Source of the DNA: Mixia osmundae IAM 14324
Lineage: Eukaryota > Basidiomycota > Mixiomycetes > Mixiales > Mixiaceae
Assembly: GCF_000708205.1 (NCBI RefSeq)
Contig: NW_014575552.1
Span: 62,001 to 126,000, forward strand
DNA length: 64,000 bases
Direction of reading: 5' to 3'
A program made the position numbers and the translations under genes. How positions within the stretch are numbered: the stretch's first letter is position 1; the number at the start of each line of letters is the position of its first letter. Of the stretch, positions 42,962 to 53,757 are shown piece after piece. The notes under the pieces are model-generated. The model did not search any database and was not told where the DNA came from. It saw only the letters and a list, made by a program, of their open reading frames with translations.

Positions 42962-44818
42962 ATGGTCCTTGCCAGTAGAGGCTCATCCACCCAGCTGGTC
43001 TCTCACGGATCGACCAGCAACCTCGGCGAGGCAAAGTCGAGCAAGCAAGCACGGAGGCACAGTCATCCGATCAAGCGCAACACTTCCTCAGGCAGGCTAG
43101 CTGGTACAGGCAAGGCAGCCTTTGCATTCACTACGCTCGCCGACGATGCCCAAGCTCAGGAGGAGGCTCCGGCTATCGTGCCCAGGCGACACTCCAAGAC
43201 CAATCTGCACGGCTTTGGCGAGACAAAGCGGCCAAAGCAAGCTCGCAAAGGCAGCAAGGGATCAAAGGGCTCTCGTGTCAGCTTGAACGAGCTAGCACAC
43301 GAGGAGACAGGCAACACATCGCGAGATGAGGGATGGGAGAGCGCTACCGATGGACCCTCGCCCTCTGACCAACCTCTTGCTCGGGCTGCGCTACTACCGG
43401 ACACAGACACAGACACAATAGACACCAGAAAGCTCATTGATGCCCCTATCGCAATAGCCTCACCGCCAAAGCCTTCCCCGAGACCGTCAAATGCGATGCC
43501 AGCAAGTGGCACGCCGCACAGGCATGCTGCAACGGCAGAAGCTGCGCGTGGTCAGGCGCACCTGGAATCCCGAGACTACTTTGATGATAAGCATTCGCCT
43601 ATCCTGGCAGGCTCGCCCAGCCTCAAGCGGCTCTTGCCACAACAGATCAGGAAATTGTCCTCCTCTTCGACGATACGATCGTACAGATCAGACCATTCGA
43701 CAGCGAGCAATTATGCTGCACCACGCATGTCTTCGAGCCTGCGAACAAAGTCTGCCGTGCGGCCCGTGCTCGATGTCAGTCAAGCCCAAGGCGACTTTCA
43801 CGAGCCCTCGCGCGCCCAGTCAGACTCGCCTGCACGTGCTGTTGCCGGCCCGTCAAGTGTCCGCCAGCTAGAGACAACGCCCTTGAGACGAGCTTCACAC
43901 AACAGACAGGCCTCAGCAGCATCCAATGTCTCGTCCGCACGAGCGGGCAATCAGTCCATGTCGGATCTAACCCATCGTTTGCGAAACGCAGCCGGCGCGA
44001 GCCCGAAGCGCGAGACGGCAGGTTTCGATCCGATCAGGCGAGCGTCAGGCTACTTTGGCAGCATCAAGAGCCTTGCCAATCTCGCCGGTGCTGCCATCGT
44101 CAGTACGACTTCGGTCTCGCCGCCCTCTGCCGCGCCCAGTCAGACCCGCCATCCTCTCACGTCTTCAGAGGGACCTCCCGCACGTCCAGCCCAAGTCACG
44201 TTCAGGACGCCAGCAGTCAAGACGCCGAATCACATTGTGTCAAAGTTTGTCAGCTCGGCTGACCCACCTCCGCCTACGCCGCTGTCAGAATCGCCGCGCG
44301 ATATGGCCTCTGGATCACAGCGCGGCGTGCCGAGGAGCATGTCAGTTGCTTCGCTATCTCGCACTCAGCACAAGATGAATCTACAACGAGATGCGCCGCT
44401 TGGCATCACGATGCTCGCTGGCACGACGCACGGCAGTCGAAGTGATCTCGCCCTCTTGCCCCAGCTGCCATTCTCAAATTCGCCGCGCACATCACTCGGC
44501 CAGCCTGCTTGGCCTCATGGCTCGGAAGTACGTTTGGGCGAAGGCGTGCCTTCACCTGACGAGCATGGTCCTCCGCCCAAAGTCGGTCCTCTGAATGCAC
44601 CAGCGGGCAAGTTGCAAGCACAGGCTGGATTGCAGAGATGGGCTCAGGCTATCGTGCGAGAGGCCGAGCGCATCGATCGCGAGCACGAGACGATCCGACG
44701 CTTTCGAGACCCGCTCCAAGAAAGCTTCACGCGCGTCCTCGCAAAGCGCCCAGAGATCGCCGCGGTCACGTCCAGCTCGAGTTCGAGCGTCTCGCGAGGT
44801 CGCATGTCGGACAGGTGA
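42962..44818 (+). CDS. Tco89-like protein, candidate TORC1 subunit
   Basis: A single exon of 618 residues, mostly disordered and rich in Ser, Pro, Ala and basic residues. Several short elements fit fungal Tco89-like proteins: repeated SKTNL-type motifs (RRHSKTNLHGFGETKRP), a basic run KQARKGSKGSKGSRVSLNEL, the EGWES acidic patch, and DMASGSQRGVPRSMSVASL followed by SRTQHKMNLQRDAPL. Only the last 60 residues look ordered (AGLQRWAQAIVREAERIDRE). Tco89 is a fungal TORC1 component at the vacuole. The assignment rests on short motifs, not on a folded domain, so it could be another disordered regulator. Translation probably starts at 42962, where the open frame begins after a stop-rich stretch. Confidence 0.5.
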   Translation: MVLASRGSSTQLVSHGSTSNLGEAKSSKQARRHSHPIKRNTSSGRLAGTGKAAFAFTTLADDAQAQEEAPAIVPRRHSKTNLHGFGETKRPKQARKGSKGSKGSRVSLNELAHEETGNTSRDEGWESATDGPSPSDQPLARAALLPDTDTDTIDTRKLIDAPIAIASPPKPSPRPSNAMPASGTPHRHAATAEAARGQAHLESRDYFDDKHSPILAGSPSLKRLLPQQIRKLSSSSTIRSYRSDHSTASNYAAPRMSSSLRTKSAVRPVLDVSQAQGDFHEPSRAQSDSPARAVAGPSSVRQLETTPLRRASHNRQASAASNVSSARAGNQSMSDLTHRLRNAAGASPKRETAGFDPIRRASGYFGSIKSLANLAGAAIVSTTSVSPPSAAPSQTRHPLTSSEGPPARPAQVTFRTPAVKTPNHIVSKFVSSADPPPPTPLSESPRDMASGSQRGVPRSMSVASLSRTQHKMNLQRDAPLGITMLAGTTHGSRSDLALLPQLPFSNSPRTSLGQPAWPHGSEVRLGEGVPSPDEHGPPPKVGPLNAPAGKLQAQAGLQRWAQAIVREAERIDREHETIRRFRDPLQESFTRVLAKRPEIAAVTSSSSSSVSRGRMSDR

Positions 44819-45065
44819 CTGACTCGTCTCGCGTGTTGACCGAACATGCTCACACTCGCTGCGCAGGTCTTCTGGGGCCGGCAGCAGACCTGACTCGCTG
44901 CATCGATCTGCTACGACGGCATGAGCATCTGTGTATGTCTGTATGTACCCTAGTCCTTGCATTGCTCGCCATTGCTCGAATCCTGGAGTCGCGCATTTCG
45001 GTCTGTGATCGACGCCTGGACGCGCTTTGCTGCTAGCTGCACGCGCGAAGGGCTCACCGACAGAG

Positions 45066-47348
45066 ATGTCGTATGCCTCGCCGTCGCCGTTTACGAGCGG
45101 ACCCTCATCTCACCCGAGCGTTCAGCGTGCGCACTCGTCTTCCAGTCAAGTCCATCTGAGCGCGAAAGGTTATCGAGCTGCTTCCAGCCTCAAGGACGAA
45201 TGGGAGGAGGACGCATGGAATGAGGGCTCAGACGACGAGGCAGACTATGCCAACGGACTCGAGCGAACTGCTGTGCCTCTGGACAGCTGGCAGCAGCCTC
45301 ACCTCGGCGAGCCCGCAAGCACGTCTAGCTCCAAGAGCGAGCGATCCAGCTCGGTCGGCCCATCGCTGACCATCCCCTCGCTCAAAGGCAAAGGCCGTGC
45401 CCCCTCACCGCTATCCCCAGCGTCAGTCATAGCCTCAGATCTGTCGCGACCCATCTCTGCTTCGTCGTCAGAAAGCAAACCTGCCGCGAGCTGGTCCATT
45501 TGGGATTACTCGCCTCTCGGTCGACGGCAAGAGCCTCAACCCGCTCAGAGACGAGAATCTGGCTTGGGAAGCGACACGAGGCCCGATGATGGACTGCCTG
45601 CTGCCGGTGGCTCGGGCAGGTCCACGCCGACACTCGAGAACAGACGAGTCGCGAGCGCAGGCAAGCACGGCGCTCGTTCTTATTCCAATTCGTCTTCCTG
45701 GGTCACCGTGGACGCCATCAACAACCGGGGAGACGACATGGACGAGTCGCAACTACGGATGGTCGATGGGCCTAATATTGAAGGGCTCATGCTCAGCGAT
45801 CCCACGCCGCTCTTGACGCGCAAAGAGATGGAAGACGCGATGAGACCCGACATTGACGACATACTTGCAGGTATGACCTGCGCAAAGATGCTTGCGCAGA
45901 AACTGATATTATTGCCAAGACCCAATGAACGCGCTCAAGAGATTGAGGGTGGATCGCAACGGCGAATTTGTGCGCCAAGCCGACCATTTAAATGCGCTCA
46001 GCTCGTCAGCTACCTCAAACGTTGCAGATCAGTCATACGATAGCAAAGACGACGACGACTCTGGTGATGGCGTGACTTTCTTCGAGAGCCCGGCGAATGC
46101 GCAGGAGAGGCGCGATCGCAAGAACAAGGAAAAGTTTGTGACTTGCCTGTCAGCGGAGAGCATCGACCTGAGTGAGTCTTATGACTGATAGCTGCAATTA
46201 CGCTGATTCAGGCTGAGCAGCTCAACTGAGGAAATTAGCATGGTCTGGCGTGCCGGACGAGCTAAGGCCGGCCGTCTGGCAGCTCTTGCTGGTCAGTCTG
46301 CTGCATCGACGTTTTAGACAGACACTCATCGAGCAATGACAGGGCTACTTGCCAGGACCGGCTACACGTCGAGCTGCTGCACTATCACGGAAACGGCAAG
46401 AGTATGCTGAAGCCGTACGGCTGGCGTTCTCTCGCGGTGAGGCCAATCTCGATCCTGCGATATGGCATCAGATCCATATTGACGTACCTCGCACCAATCC
46501 CGGAGTGAGGTTATGGCAGTTCGAAGCAACTCAAAAGGTAATAGATTTTGTTGCATTCTTTGCATTCGGCACTCATACGATCGCAGGCTCTCGAGCGAAT
46601 ATTATACGTTTGGGCAATCAGGCATCCTGCCAGTGGCTATGTCCAAGGCATTAACGATCTCGTCACACCCTTTATGCAGGTCTTTATATCGAGCTATATC
46701 GATGCAGATCCGGAAAGCTACGATGTCTCTGTTCTGCCCGCACATGTCCTGTCAGCGCTCGAAGCCGATAGCTACTGGTGCCTGTCCAAACTGCTCGACG
46801 GTATACAAGACAACTATATATTTGCTCAGCCAGGTATCCAGCGCCAGGTCGCTCGACTGAAGGAGCTCTGCAAGCGCGTCGATGCTCCTCTGGCAGCTCA
46901 TCTCGAGGAGCACAATGTCGAATTCATTCAATTCGCTTTCCGATGGATCAATTGCCTTCTCATGCGGGAGATGAAGGTTAAGAACATCATCAGGCTATGG
47001 GATACGTATCTGGTACGCTGCGTAGTCTGTAGCCAAATTTGACTGACGCCCCAACGGACACACAGGCGGAAGGGACTGACGCGTTCTCCGATTTCCACCT
47101 TTACGTCTGCCTCGCGTTCCTCGTCAAATGGAGTGACAAGCTACGGTCGCTCGACTTTCAGGCACGCAGCCTCTCCGTCGTGGTTCATACAAAGAGCTGA
47201 CACGAGCGCGCAGGGCATCATCATGTTCTTGCAGTCGCTGCCATCGACGCAGACCTGGACTGATACCACCATCAGACTCTTGCTCAGCGAAGCCTTTGTC
47301 TTCTCTGCCCTGTTCAGTGGCGCTCAAGGTCACTTTGAGCGCAAGTAA
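45066..47348 (+). CDS. GYP1: TBC-domain Rab GTPase-activating protein (Gyp1/TBC1D22 type)
   Basis: Seven exons: 45066-45870, 45920-46171, 46221-46291, 46343-46537, 46587-47012, 47066-47161 and 47214-47348, giving 659 residues. A disordered N-terminal half precedes the TBC domain. QLRKLAWSGVPDELRPAVWQ opens it. The arginine finger motif is IHIDVPRTNPG and the glutamine finger YVQGINDLVTPF, both intact. Further blocks are EADSYWCLSKLLDGIQDNYI and IIRLWDTYL. The end (DFQGIIMFLQSLPSTQTW) is typical of Gyp1. It should accelerate GTP hydrolysis by Golgi Rabs such as Ypt1. Intron 6 (47162-47213) begins with GC. The other five introns are GT-AG of 49-53 bp. Confidence 0.92.
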
Positions 47349-47829
47349 TGCATGTCACCTCATAGCGCACTGCTGCGCACGTTGCCGCCAATCAAGTCGC
47401 GCCAAATTTTTTCGTTCGTTGCTCGCTACCAACAAGTGTTGGTGAGATCTGACCTGATTAGCTCTGCTCGTTGATCATCATCCAACTCATGGGAAGATAC
47501 TACTCCTCTGACCGATACGCTGCTCATGATCAAGCTGCGGGGTACGTCACGTCTGCGCCTACCGACAGATGTTTTCTCTGGATCGGCGCTGAGATGTCAA
47601 CATGGGACAAACAGAGTGAATGCTCGCTTCAGCCTGATCCTGCCGTCAGGATACGACCTCTGCTGCGTCGAAGAGCCGCCATAAGTTGACTCCCGTGGCA
47701 ATCTAGATCATCTTGGCCGACCTTGTGACTCGTACATGGCTGGCACCGCTTCTCGGTTCAGCCTGTGAGCAACAGCAGATCTGTCTGCTCAGCTGTTTGG
47801 ATACTCTTATTCGAACAAGTATCGCTACA
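47349..47829. other. Intergenic region with one doubtful small ORF
   Basis: Between GYP1 and the unknown 838-residue gene. Apart from the doubtful spliced frame listed at 47489 I see nothing recognisable. Confidence 0.35.
47489..47684 (+). CDS. Doubtful 40-codon spliced ORF
   Basis: An ATG at 47489 opens MGRYYSSDRYAAHDQAAG. A GTACGT donor (47542) and an ACAG acceptor (47614) join in phase to VNARFSLILPSGYDLCCVEE and a TAA stop. The splice signals are good, but the intron (73 bp) is longer than most here, the peptide is short and no family is recognised. It may instead be a 5' leader of the next gene or chance. Confidence 0.2.
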
Positions 47830-50389
47830 ATGGTGGCCATGACGCTGAAGCCCAGGCCAGCGCCTTCGCCATCGATCAGCAGACAAGATCACGCCAGCTT
47901 GACTACGCCAGTCGAGCCCAACATCACACGAACAGGCAGCTTTGGTCTCAGGTCAGACAAGCCGAGATCTGCTCTTGGGCTCATGCGCCGCATGACCGGC
48001 ACTGCATCCCCCTCGCCCAGCACACCTACGCTCGACAAGGGCGAAGCGACCTTTGCGCCACTGCCTCGTCGTTCGCGTTCGATTGGCCCTCTTGACTCGA
48101 TGAGCAGCAGTGTTGCCTCTGCTCTGCCTACGCTCGATGTCAGCGACTCGCTCGGTGGCAAGCGCAGCTTGTCCCTGACACGCCTCGGTCGATCCACTAG
48201 CGACGAACGTAAGTCGCGCTCCCATGGCTTCAGCGGCCTGTCTCCTGTCAACAGTCGCGACGGAGCGTCACCTCACCACGTTGATATGCGTCCAGCCGAG
48301 CCTGTAGCTGCGACTGCTATGCAGGAATCCTATGTCTCCAAAGTCGCTCAGCGTCTGTCGGATGCAATCAACAAAGTCTTTCCCGCAGCGCCGGCTTCCC
48401 TCGGCGTCTCCGTCATTTCATCGACACCTGCCCAGTCGGCGTCAGCACACACTTCTGGGCCATCGGTCACGCTCAACAATGAGCCTGTCATTGTCTGGCG
48501 AGGCCGTACCGCGCCGCTATACGCTCGAGCGAAAGCCGTCGGTGATCTTATCGCTAGGTACGTGCGCAAATGTCTTCTCCGTTCGCATGCTAATAGACAG
48601 CTTGCGCTACAGCGAGCTCAATGATGCCATGCACGATCAATACCTGCTGCGCTCTTTACTTCGATCTGCCGTCCTGAAGACGCTCGCAATCTACCTTTCG
48701 CGCCTCGAATCGATCGTCATTTTGCCTTCCGCCGATCCAGGAGGCATTCTCTACGTGGCAAAGACGGTCAAAGAAGCCGATGCGGCACCCTTAGCTCAGC
48801 GCTTCGACTTTGAGATTGTTCGTTGCGCCTGGGTAATCAGCGCGAGTCTAGATTCTGTCACGCGAGACAAAGCCGGCATGCAGGTACCGTCATTTCTGTC
48901 CGACACGCTGAAGCCCTGGAAGCAAAAGCTGGACGGTCTCATCAATCGCATCATGACGCCGTTTGTCGTCGAGCTCAAGGCACACGGCGCTGCCATCGTC
49001 GGTCGAGCTTGTCTCGAAGATCATACTTCGTCTGCTTCGCCACCCGCATCTGTGCCCGGATCGCCCGCTATGTCGCCGTCTGCAGCAGCTGCAAATTCGC
49101 AGTTTCGTCTGCCCGCGCTATCGCGCACAAGCACGCCTACGCCAAGCATCACTAGTGTGACCAATGGTCACACCACAGCTTTGCCTGCGTATCTGCGCGA
49201 GTTGTCCGCCTTCTTGGAGGCCGTCAACCGCACCTTCGACCGGCTAGCGCTGGGAGACGGCGCTACTCGCTGGCTGGTCACGCTCTCCAGTCATCTCATC
49301 TGGAAATTCATGCTGAATGCTTCAGCACGTCCAATCGGCAATGTGATCAATTCGCATGCGTTCGAGGATGCAATCGAGAATGCACACATCAAGCGGTCAA
49401 TGCCTGGCAAAGCGTTGCTAGCTCGCAGCAGTTACCACATGCCTACGCTTGCCTCGCACGGTATGTCCTCTGTGTCTGGCAAGCCGCGATTGTCGCCACC
49501 TCTCGAGCATCAGAAGCCTGACGCTATCTTGTCGCCCGAAGCTGCTTCTAGTGCTGTCGTCGTTGCTGAGACAGAAAGCTTCCAGCAGCTCATGACCGCA
49601 TTCGCGTCCCGAGTGCTGTACCCGGATGCTCATCGATCTTGCTGTCATCAGCACAGGAGCAGACTACTCAGACGAAAGCGACCTCAGAATGCAGTGCTTG
49701 ACGTCAATGGCGAGGGGGCTATTCCTTTGACCGACCGTTCACCACCTCGCTCAGAGGATGGATGTCCACCGTTTTCGGTCTGTGACAGCTTAGACGATAT
49801 CATCACTGCCGCAAACCAAGATGATATACATAACGATCTCGCAAAAGAAGCCATGTACGAGGCTCTCATCGCGCTCGCAGCTACACTTGTCATCTTTCGC
49901 CTCCGATCGAAGCCAGATCTACTCAAGAAGGGCCTCCAGCTCGTTGCGCCACCAGTCACAGCTAGCGTAGCTGCTGAGCCACTCACGCCTGCAAAGCTAC
50001 TCAGCGAGACCGACGCGTTACAGTCAGTCAAGCCCGATGAGATCTGCCGGCACATCAAGGAAGCATTAGAGCGAGCACCGTCGCTCATCTTGCTCCATGC
50101 GCTGGCAGCGATGATCTTGACGAAGCCTACCGAGACTGCGACAGCCGAGCTGGAGCCTGTTGAGCTCTTCAGGCTGCCTCACGAGCTCTGGAAGATCTCG
50201 TGGGCAGACTACGTCAAGATGCAGAAAGGGTTTGCGACTGCAGAGGAATGGGAGTCAGAGATCAGCTGGGAGATGGACTCCGAAGTCAAGCGATTGACGC
50301 TCATCCGACCGAGGCTCGAGAGCCACTCTTACTGGAATGGCATGTCTGTATGGCTTGAACTGCTCAGTCTGGCTGTCTTGACTGTCTGA
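47830..50389 (+). CDS. Unknown large conserved-looking protein
   Basis: Exons 47830-48557 and 48601-50389 flank a 43-bp intron, giving 838 residues. The first 170 residues are Ser/Pro/Arg-rich and probably disordered. From about residue 190 helical ordered segments dominate: SYVSKVAQRLSDAINKVF, then SELNDAMHDQYLLRSLLRSA and VLKTLAIYLSRLESIVILPS. Others are FEIVRCAWVISASLDSVTRD and WKQKLDGLINRIMTPFVVEL. The end is LESHSYWNGMSVWLELLSLA. There is no signal peptide or clear membrane helix. I cannot name a domain. The intron uses the second of two close acceptors, because only it keeps the reading frame. The first in-frame ATG after a non-ATG open region is 47830; 47839 is nearly equal. Confidence 0.6.
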
Positions 50390-50522
50390 TAGAATGCATC
50401 CCTTCTTTCGTCCGTCGTCATTGCCCTTTGCTAGCTCCAGACGCGCTCTCTCTCTCGGCTCGGCTTCAGTCGGCAATCACTCACTTTTGTGCACGCACAC
50501 CACACGCACCCCGCTCACAAAG

Positions 50523-51777
50523 ATGTCCAAAGAAGCGGGCCTGGACATGGCTCGAGAGAAGGAGGAGGCTGCCGCTCGATCATCAGGCGTCAAATCCTTC
50601 CTGAGCGGCGGCTTTGGCGGTGTCTGCTGTGTCTTGACGGGTCAGCACATCCAAAAGACCTCGTCTTCGTCATCTGACATGCGAGCTCTGCGACAGGCCA
50701 GCCGTTTGATCTCACAAAGGTCAGGCTACAGACTGCTCCGCCTGGGACCTACAACGGCGCTCTGGACGTCGTGAGAAAGACGTACAAAGCAGATGGCGTA
50801 AAAGGGCAAGCTCGAGCTCTTTTCACGGCGTCACCCGCTGCGTGCTCACTGTGGGGATGTGAACAGCTTCTTCAAGGGCATGGGATCACCTCTTGTCGGC
50901 GTCACGCCCATGTTCGCAGTCTCCTTCTGGGTCGGCTCCTCCTTGCATCAAAGCGAGGCCAGATGGGCTTATTGGGCAGGACGATAGGGCTACGGCATGG
51001 GCAAGAAGCTCGTCTATTCCTTCACACCAGACCGCAGCTCGCCCATCTTGAGCAACGGAGAGCTAGCAGCAGCGGGCTTCTTCTCTGCCCTACCCACAAC
51101 GCTCGTCGCTGCACCCGTCGAGCGCGTCAAAGTCGTGTTGCAAACGCAAGGCGATAATCCAAAGTACAAGGGACCGATAGACGTTGTCGGTAAGCTGTAC
51201 AAAGAGGGAGGAATCAGGTCGCTCTTCCGTGGCACGCTGGCGACCGTTGCTCGCGATGGACCGGGCTCAGCAGCGTCGGTGACAGTTGCTCCTCAGCTTA
51301 CCTGGCTGAGGCAGTCTGCTTTTGTCGACAGGTATTTTGTGACCTACGAAGGGGTCAAAGCAGCCATGACGCCGCCCGGACAATCTCCCAACGATCTCAA
51401 CTTTGGATCCATCATCACCGCAGGAGGACTTGCGGGAATGGCAATGTGGTCGTTCGCTATCCCACCAGACGTGCGTCATTCTGAGCCTACTTCTTAAGGC
51501 ATCTGAAGCTCATACACGCGTGCAGGTGATCAAATCACGGCTACAAAGCTCGCCAGAAGGCACCTACAAGGGTTTCATCGACTGCGCGACAAAGACGATC
51601 GCAGCAGATGGTCCCAAGGCGCTCTTCCGTGGCTTCTGGCCAGCCATGGCCCGAGTGAGTATTTACATCTATCGCCAGCCAAAGCAGGCTGACGTTCAAC
51701 GACAGGCATTCCCCGCAAATGCTGCCACCTTTGTGGGCGTAGAGGTTGCAATGAACGCAATGAACAAGGTGTTCTAA
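50523..51777 (+). CDS. CRC1: Mitochondrial carnitine/acylcarnitine carrier (SLC25A20 type)
   Basis: Seven exons: 50523-50640, 50697-50805, 50867-50930, 50988-51274, 51332-51470, 51526-51654 and 51706-51777, giving 305 residues (human 301). Three mitochondrial-carrier repeats are present, with signatures [28 protein letters not shown] and [14 protein letters not shown]. The block [20 protein letters not shown] and [17 protein letters not shown] are typical of the carnitine carrier. It exchanges acylcarnitine for carnitine across the inner mitochondrial membrane for fatty-acid oxidation. Intron 2 (50806-50866) begins with GCAAGC. The third intron has an unusual GTCGGC donor. It converges on the methyltransferase gene with 37 bp between stops. 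Confidence 0.92.
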
Positions 51778-51814
51778 TGCATGTCATTTCAATCGTTTCT
51801 CTATCATCATCCGT

Positions 51815-52719
51815 CTAGGCTTTCTTCTCGAACACATACAGATCTGTGCGGTACGGGAACGCAAAGTGGCCCTGATCGTCGAGTGCCTTCTTGTCTGTCG
51901 CTTCTGCTAATATCTTGCGCAGATTCTTCTCGACTTGTTGCTGATCGCTCTCCGACAAGTCTGTGATGAATGATTTGCTCAACGCTCGGTCCACGACGCC
52001 GTCAACCGTTGTGGGAATCTCACGCCGATATGTAAAGTGCTGGGATTGAACAAAGTGCTGGCTGTAGCTTGGCTCGTTGTAGATCTGCTTCCACCATGCC
52101 AATCGATATTGGGGCGTTCCCTTTTCGTGCTGCTCGTACGCGTCCCTGATCTTGGCCACCCACTGCGCAGCCTCTCTGTCTTCGAGATTCCAGATCATAC
52201 ACCACAGTCCTCCAGGTCTGAGCACTCTCGCAATCTCCTTGATGGAAGCATCGTAGTGAGGATGAGCCCAGTGAAACGCCTGAGCGATCACCACCGCGTC
52301 CGCCGAGCTGTCCTCTGCCGGGATCTCGGTGAAGCTGCCATCTTTAATGCTGAGCTCGATGCCCTGAGGTGCGTGGGTGTTGCGTTCGAAGTCTTGCCGC
52401 ATGCCCTCTGCAGGCTCGACGGCCAGGATGGAGCCAATGTGACCCGATGCAGTCAGTCCGACTTCGTTGGGCGGATGGAGGAGCATGCGCGTGAAGATGC
52501 CCGTGCCAGGTCCTAGCTCGATGCTGTACCCCACCAAGCTGCCTCAGTCTCGGAATACTGAGGCTAGATTGTGACTTACAGAGATGCATGCTTGCGTCCT
52601 GCGAGCAGCTTGAAGATCTCCCCGATGGCTTCGATGGGGTAGCTTGGCCGTGCGCGGTCGTACAGACCCGACTTGCCAGAGGCTGAGAAGGCCGACTTGG
52701 CCAGTGCATGGACGACCAT
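51815..52719 (-). CDS. Class I SAM-dependent methyltransferase (type 11)
   Basis: Exons 52719-52580 and 52538-51815 flank a 41-bp intron, giving 287 residues. SAM-binding motif I is SIELGPGTGIFTRMLL. The acidic end of strand 2 is in LAVEPAEGMRQDF. Motif IV is AVVIAQAFHWAHPHYD, followed by EIARVLRPGGLWCMIWNLED. This layout is shared by fungal methyltransferases related to Tmt1/Crg1, which act on small carboxylates such as trans-aconitate. The actual substrate cannot be read. The N-terminus (SASGKSGLYDRARPSYP) is typical of the group and supports the start at 52719. The divergent neighbour starts 80 bp away. Confidence 0.82.
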
Positions 52720-52799
52720 GAGGGCTTGTCCAGCCCAAGAATGAGAGTAGAGGCAGGGTCAGACTTGACTCGAGGTGCACAGTCCTTTGCCGCGTGGCA

Positions 52800-53749
52800 A
52801 TGCCAAAATTAGAGAGTGCTGCTGATGTCCTCTGCCTCTCCGAGCCTGACTCTCTGCTGGACCATATCATCTCTGTAGCCATGCTCTCCGTCCCCTCGCA
52901 GACCAGCAGCTCGCGACCAAGACGAGCATGCGAGCAATCACCATCGTCGCGTTCGCCTCCATCCTCCTCTCTGTCCTTGCACAACGAGGTACGGGACCGC
53001 CTTCAGCTCAAGATGAACAATGAGCTCAAACAGATGTCTTCGTGTACAGGCGGAGTCGGAGTCGGCCAGCTGATCCAATCGTGGCTCGGCCGCGATAACA
53101 AGCTCGCAACGCGCCCCAAATCAGTCGTCAGCGCCCTCCTCACTGCACCGGCGCCCAGACCAGCTTCACTCACCTCCCTTGCATCTGTACAACAACCTTC
53201 TCGCGGGCCTGCACAAAGTGATGACAATTCGGGCGCCGTGTCGGCTCGAGTGCCTGTTGGCAAACAAGCCTCTCCGGTCAAAAGCGTGAAGGCGACGAGA
53301 CCGGATAGGCTCGCTGCTAAGGATCCAGCACGACTTGCTTCGAAAACATCCCCACAGCCTGCAGCGAGCGTATCTTCTTCGGATGGCGATGCAGATGACG
53401 ATGCTCCGCTCACGCCACAAGATCGCGCGCTTGCACGCGCTGTCGAAGCATACTCGGACGGCCAATCTGTACGTCTTACTCTGATATCAAACGCGGAATA
53501 TTGAGCATGCACAAGCAGGGTTCGGCACGTCAGCTTGCAAGAGTCCTGAAGCAGCAGGTGCTCGCAGCCTCGAAAGACTCGGTCGGCAAATCTCGAGCTC
53601 TGCAAGATGCAGGCGTGGTCCAGGACGAGATCAAGAAGCGCTACAGAATCGCGGCATCGTATATCGGTCAGGGGCTCCAGGCTGGCATGTCATCGTTCGG
53701 CAGTCAGCAGATCAGAACGCTCGCGGATGCTGTCAGAGCAGCTGCGTAG
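52800..53749 (+). CDS. Unknown mostly disordered protein with an ordered C-terminus
   Basis: Exons 52800-53468 and 53519-53749 flank a 50-bp intron, giving 299 residues. Residues 1-65 include an amphipathic start (ADVLCLSEPDSLLDHIISVA). The centre is Ala/Ser/Pro/Lys-rich. The last 100 residues look helical: LTPQDRALARAVEAYSDGQS, then SARQLARVLKQQVLAASKDS and IRTLADAVRAAA. No family is recognised. The coding call rests on canonical splicing in phase, an ATG directly after the divergent promoter, and a stop placed only 8 bp from the convergent REX4 stop. Confidence 0.55.
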
Positions 53750-53757
53750 AATTGCAA

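Noticed and set aside
47162-47198. GT donor at TCC/GTCGTG instead of GC for GYP1 intron 6
   Set aside because: It would add five residues inside the conserved DFQGIIMFLQ block and leave a 37-bp intron; the GC donor gives 52 bp and the intact block.
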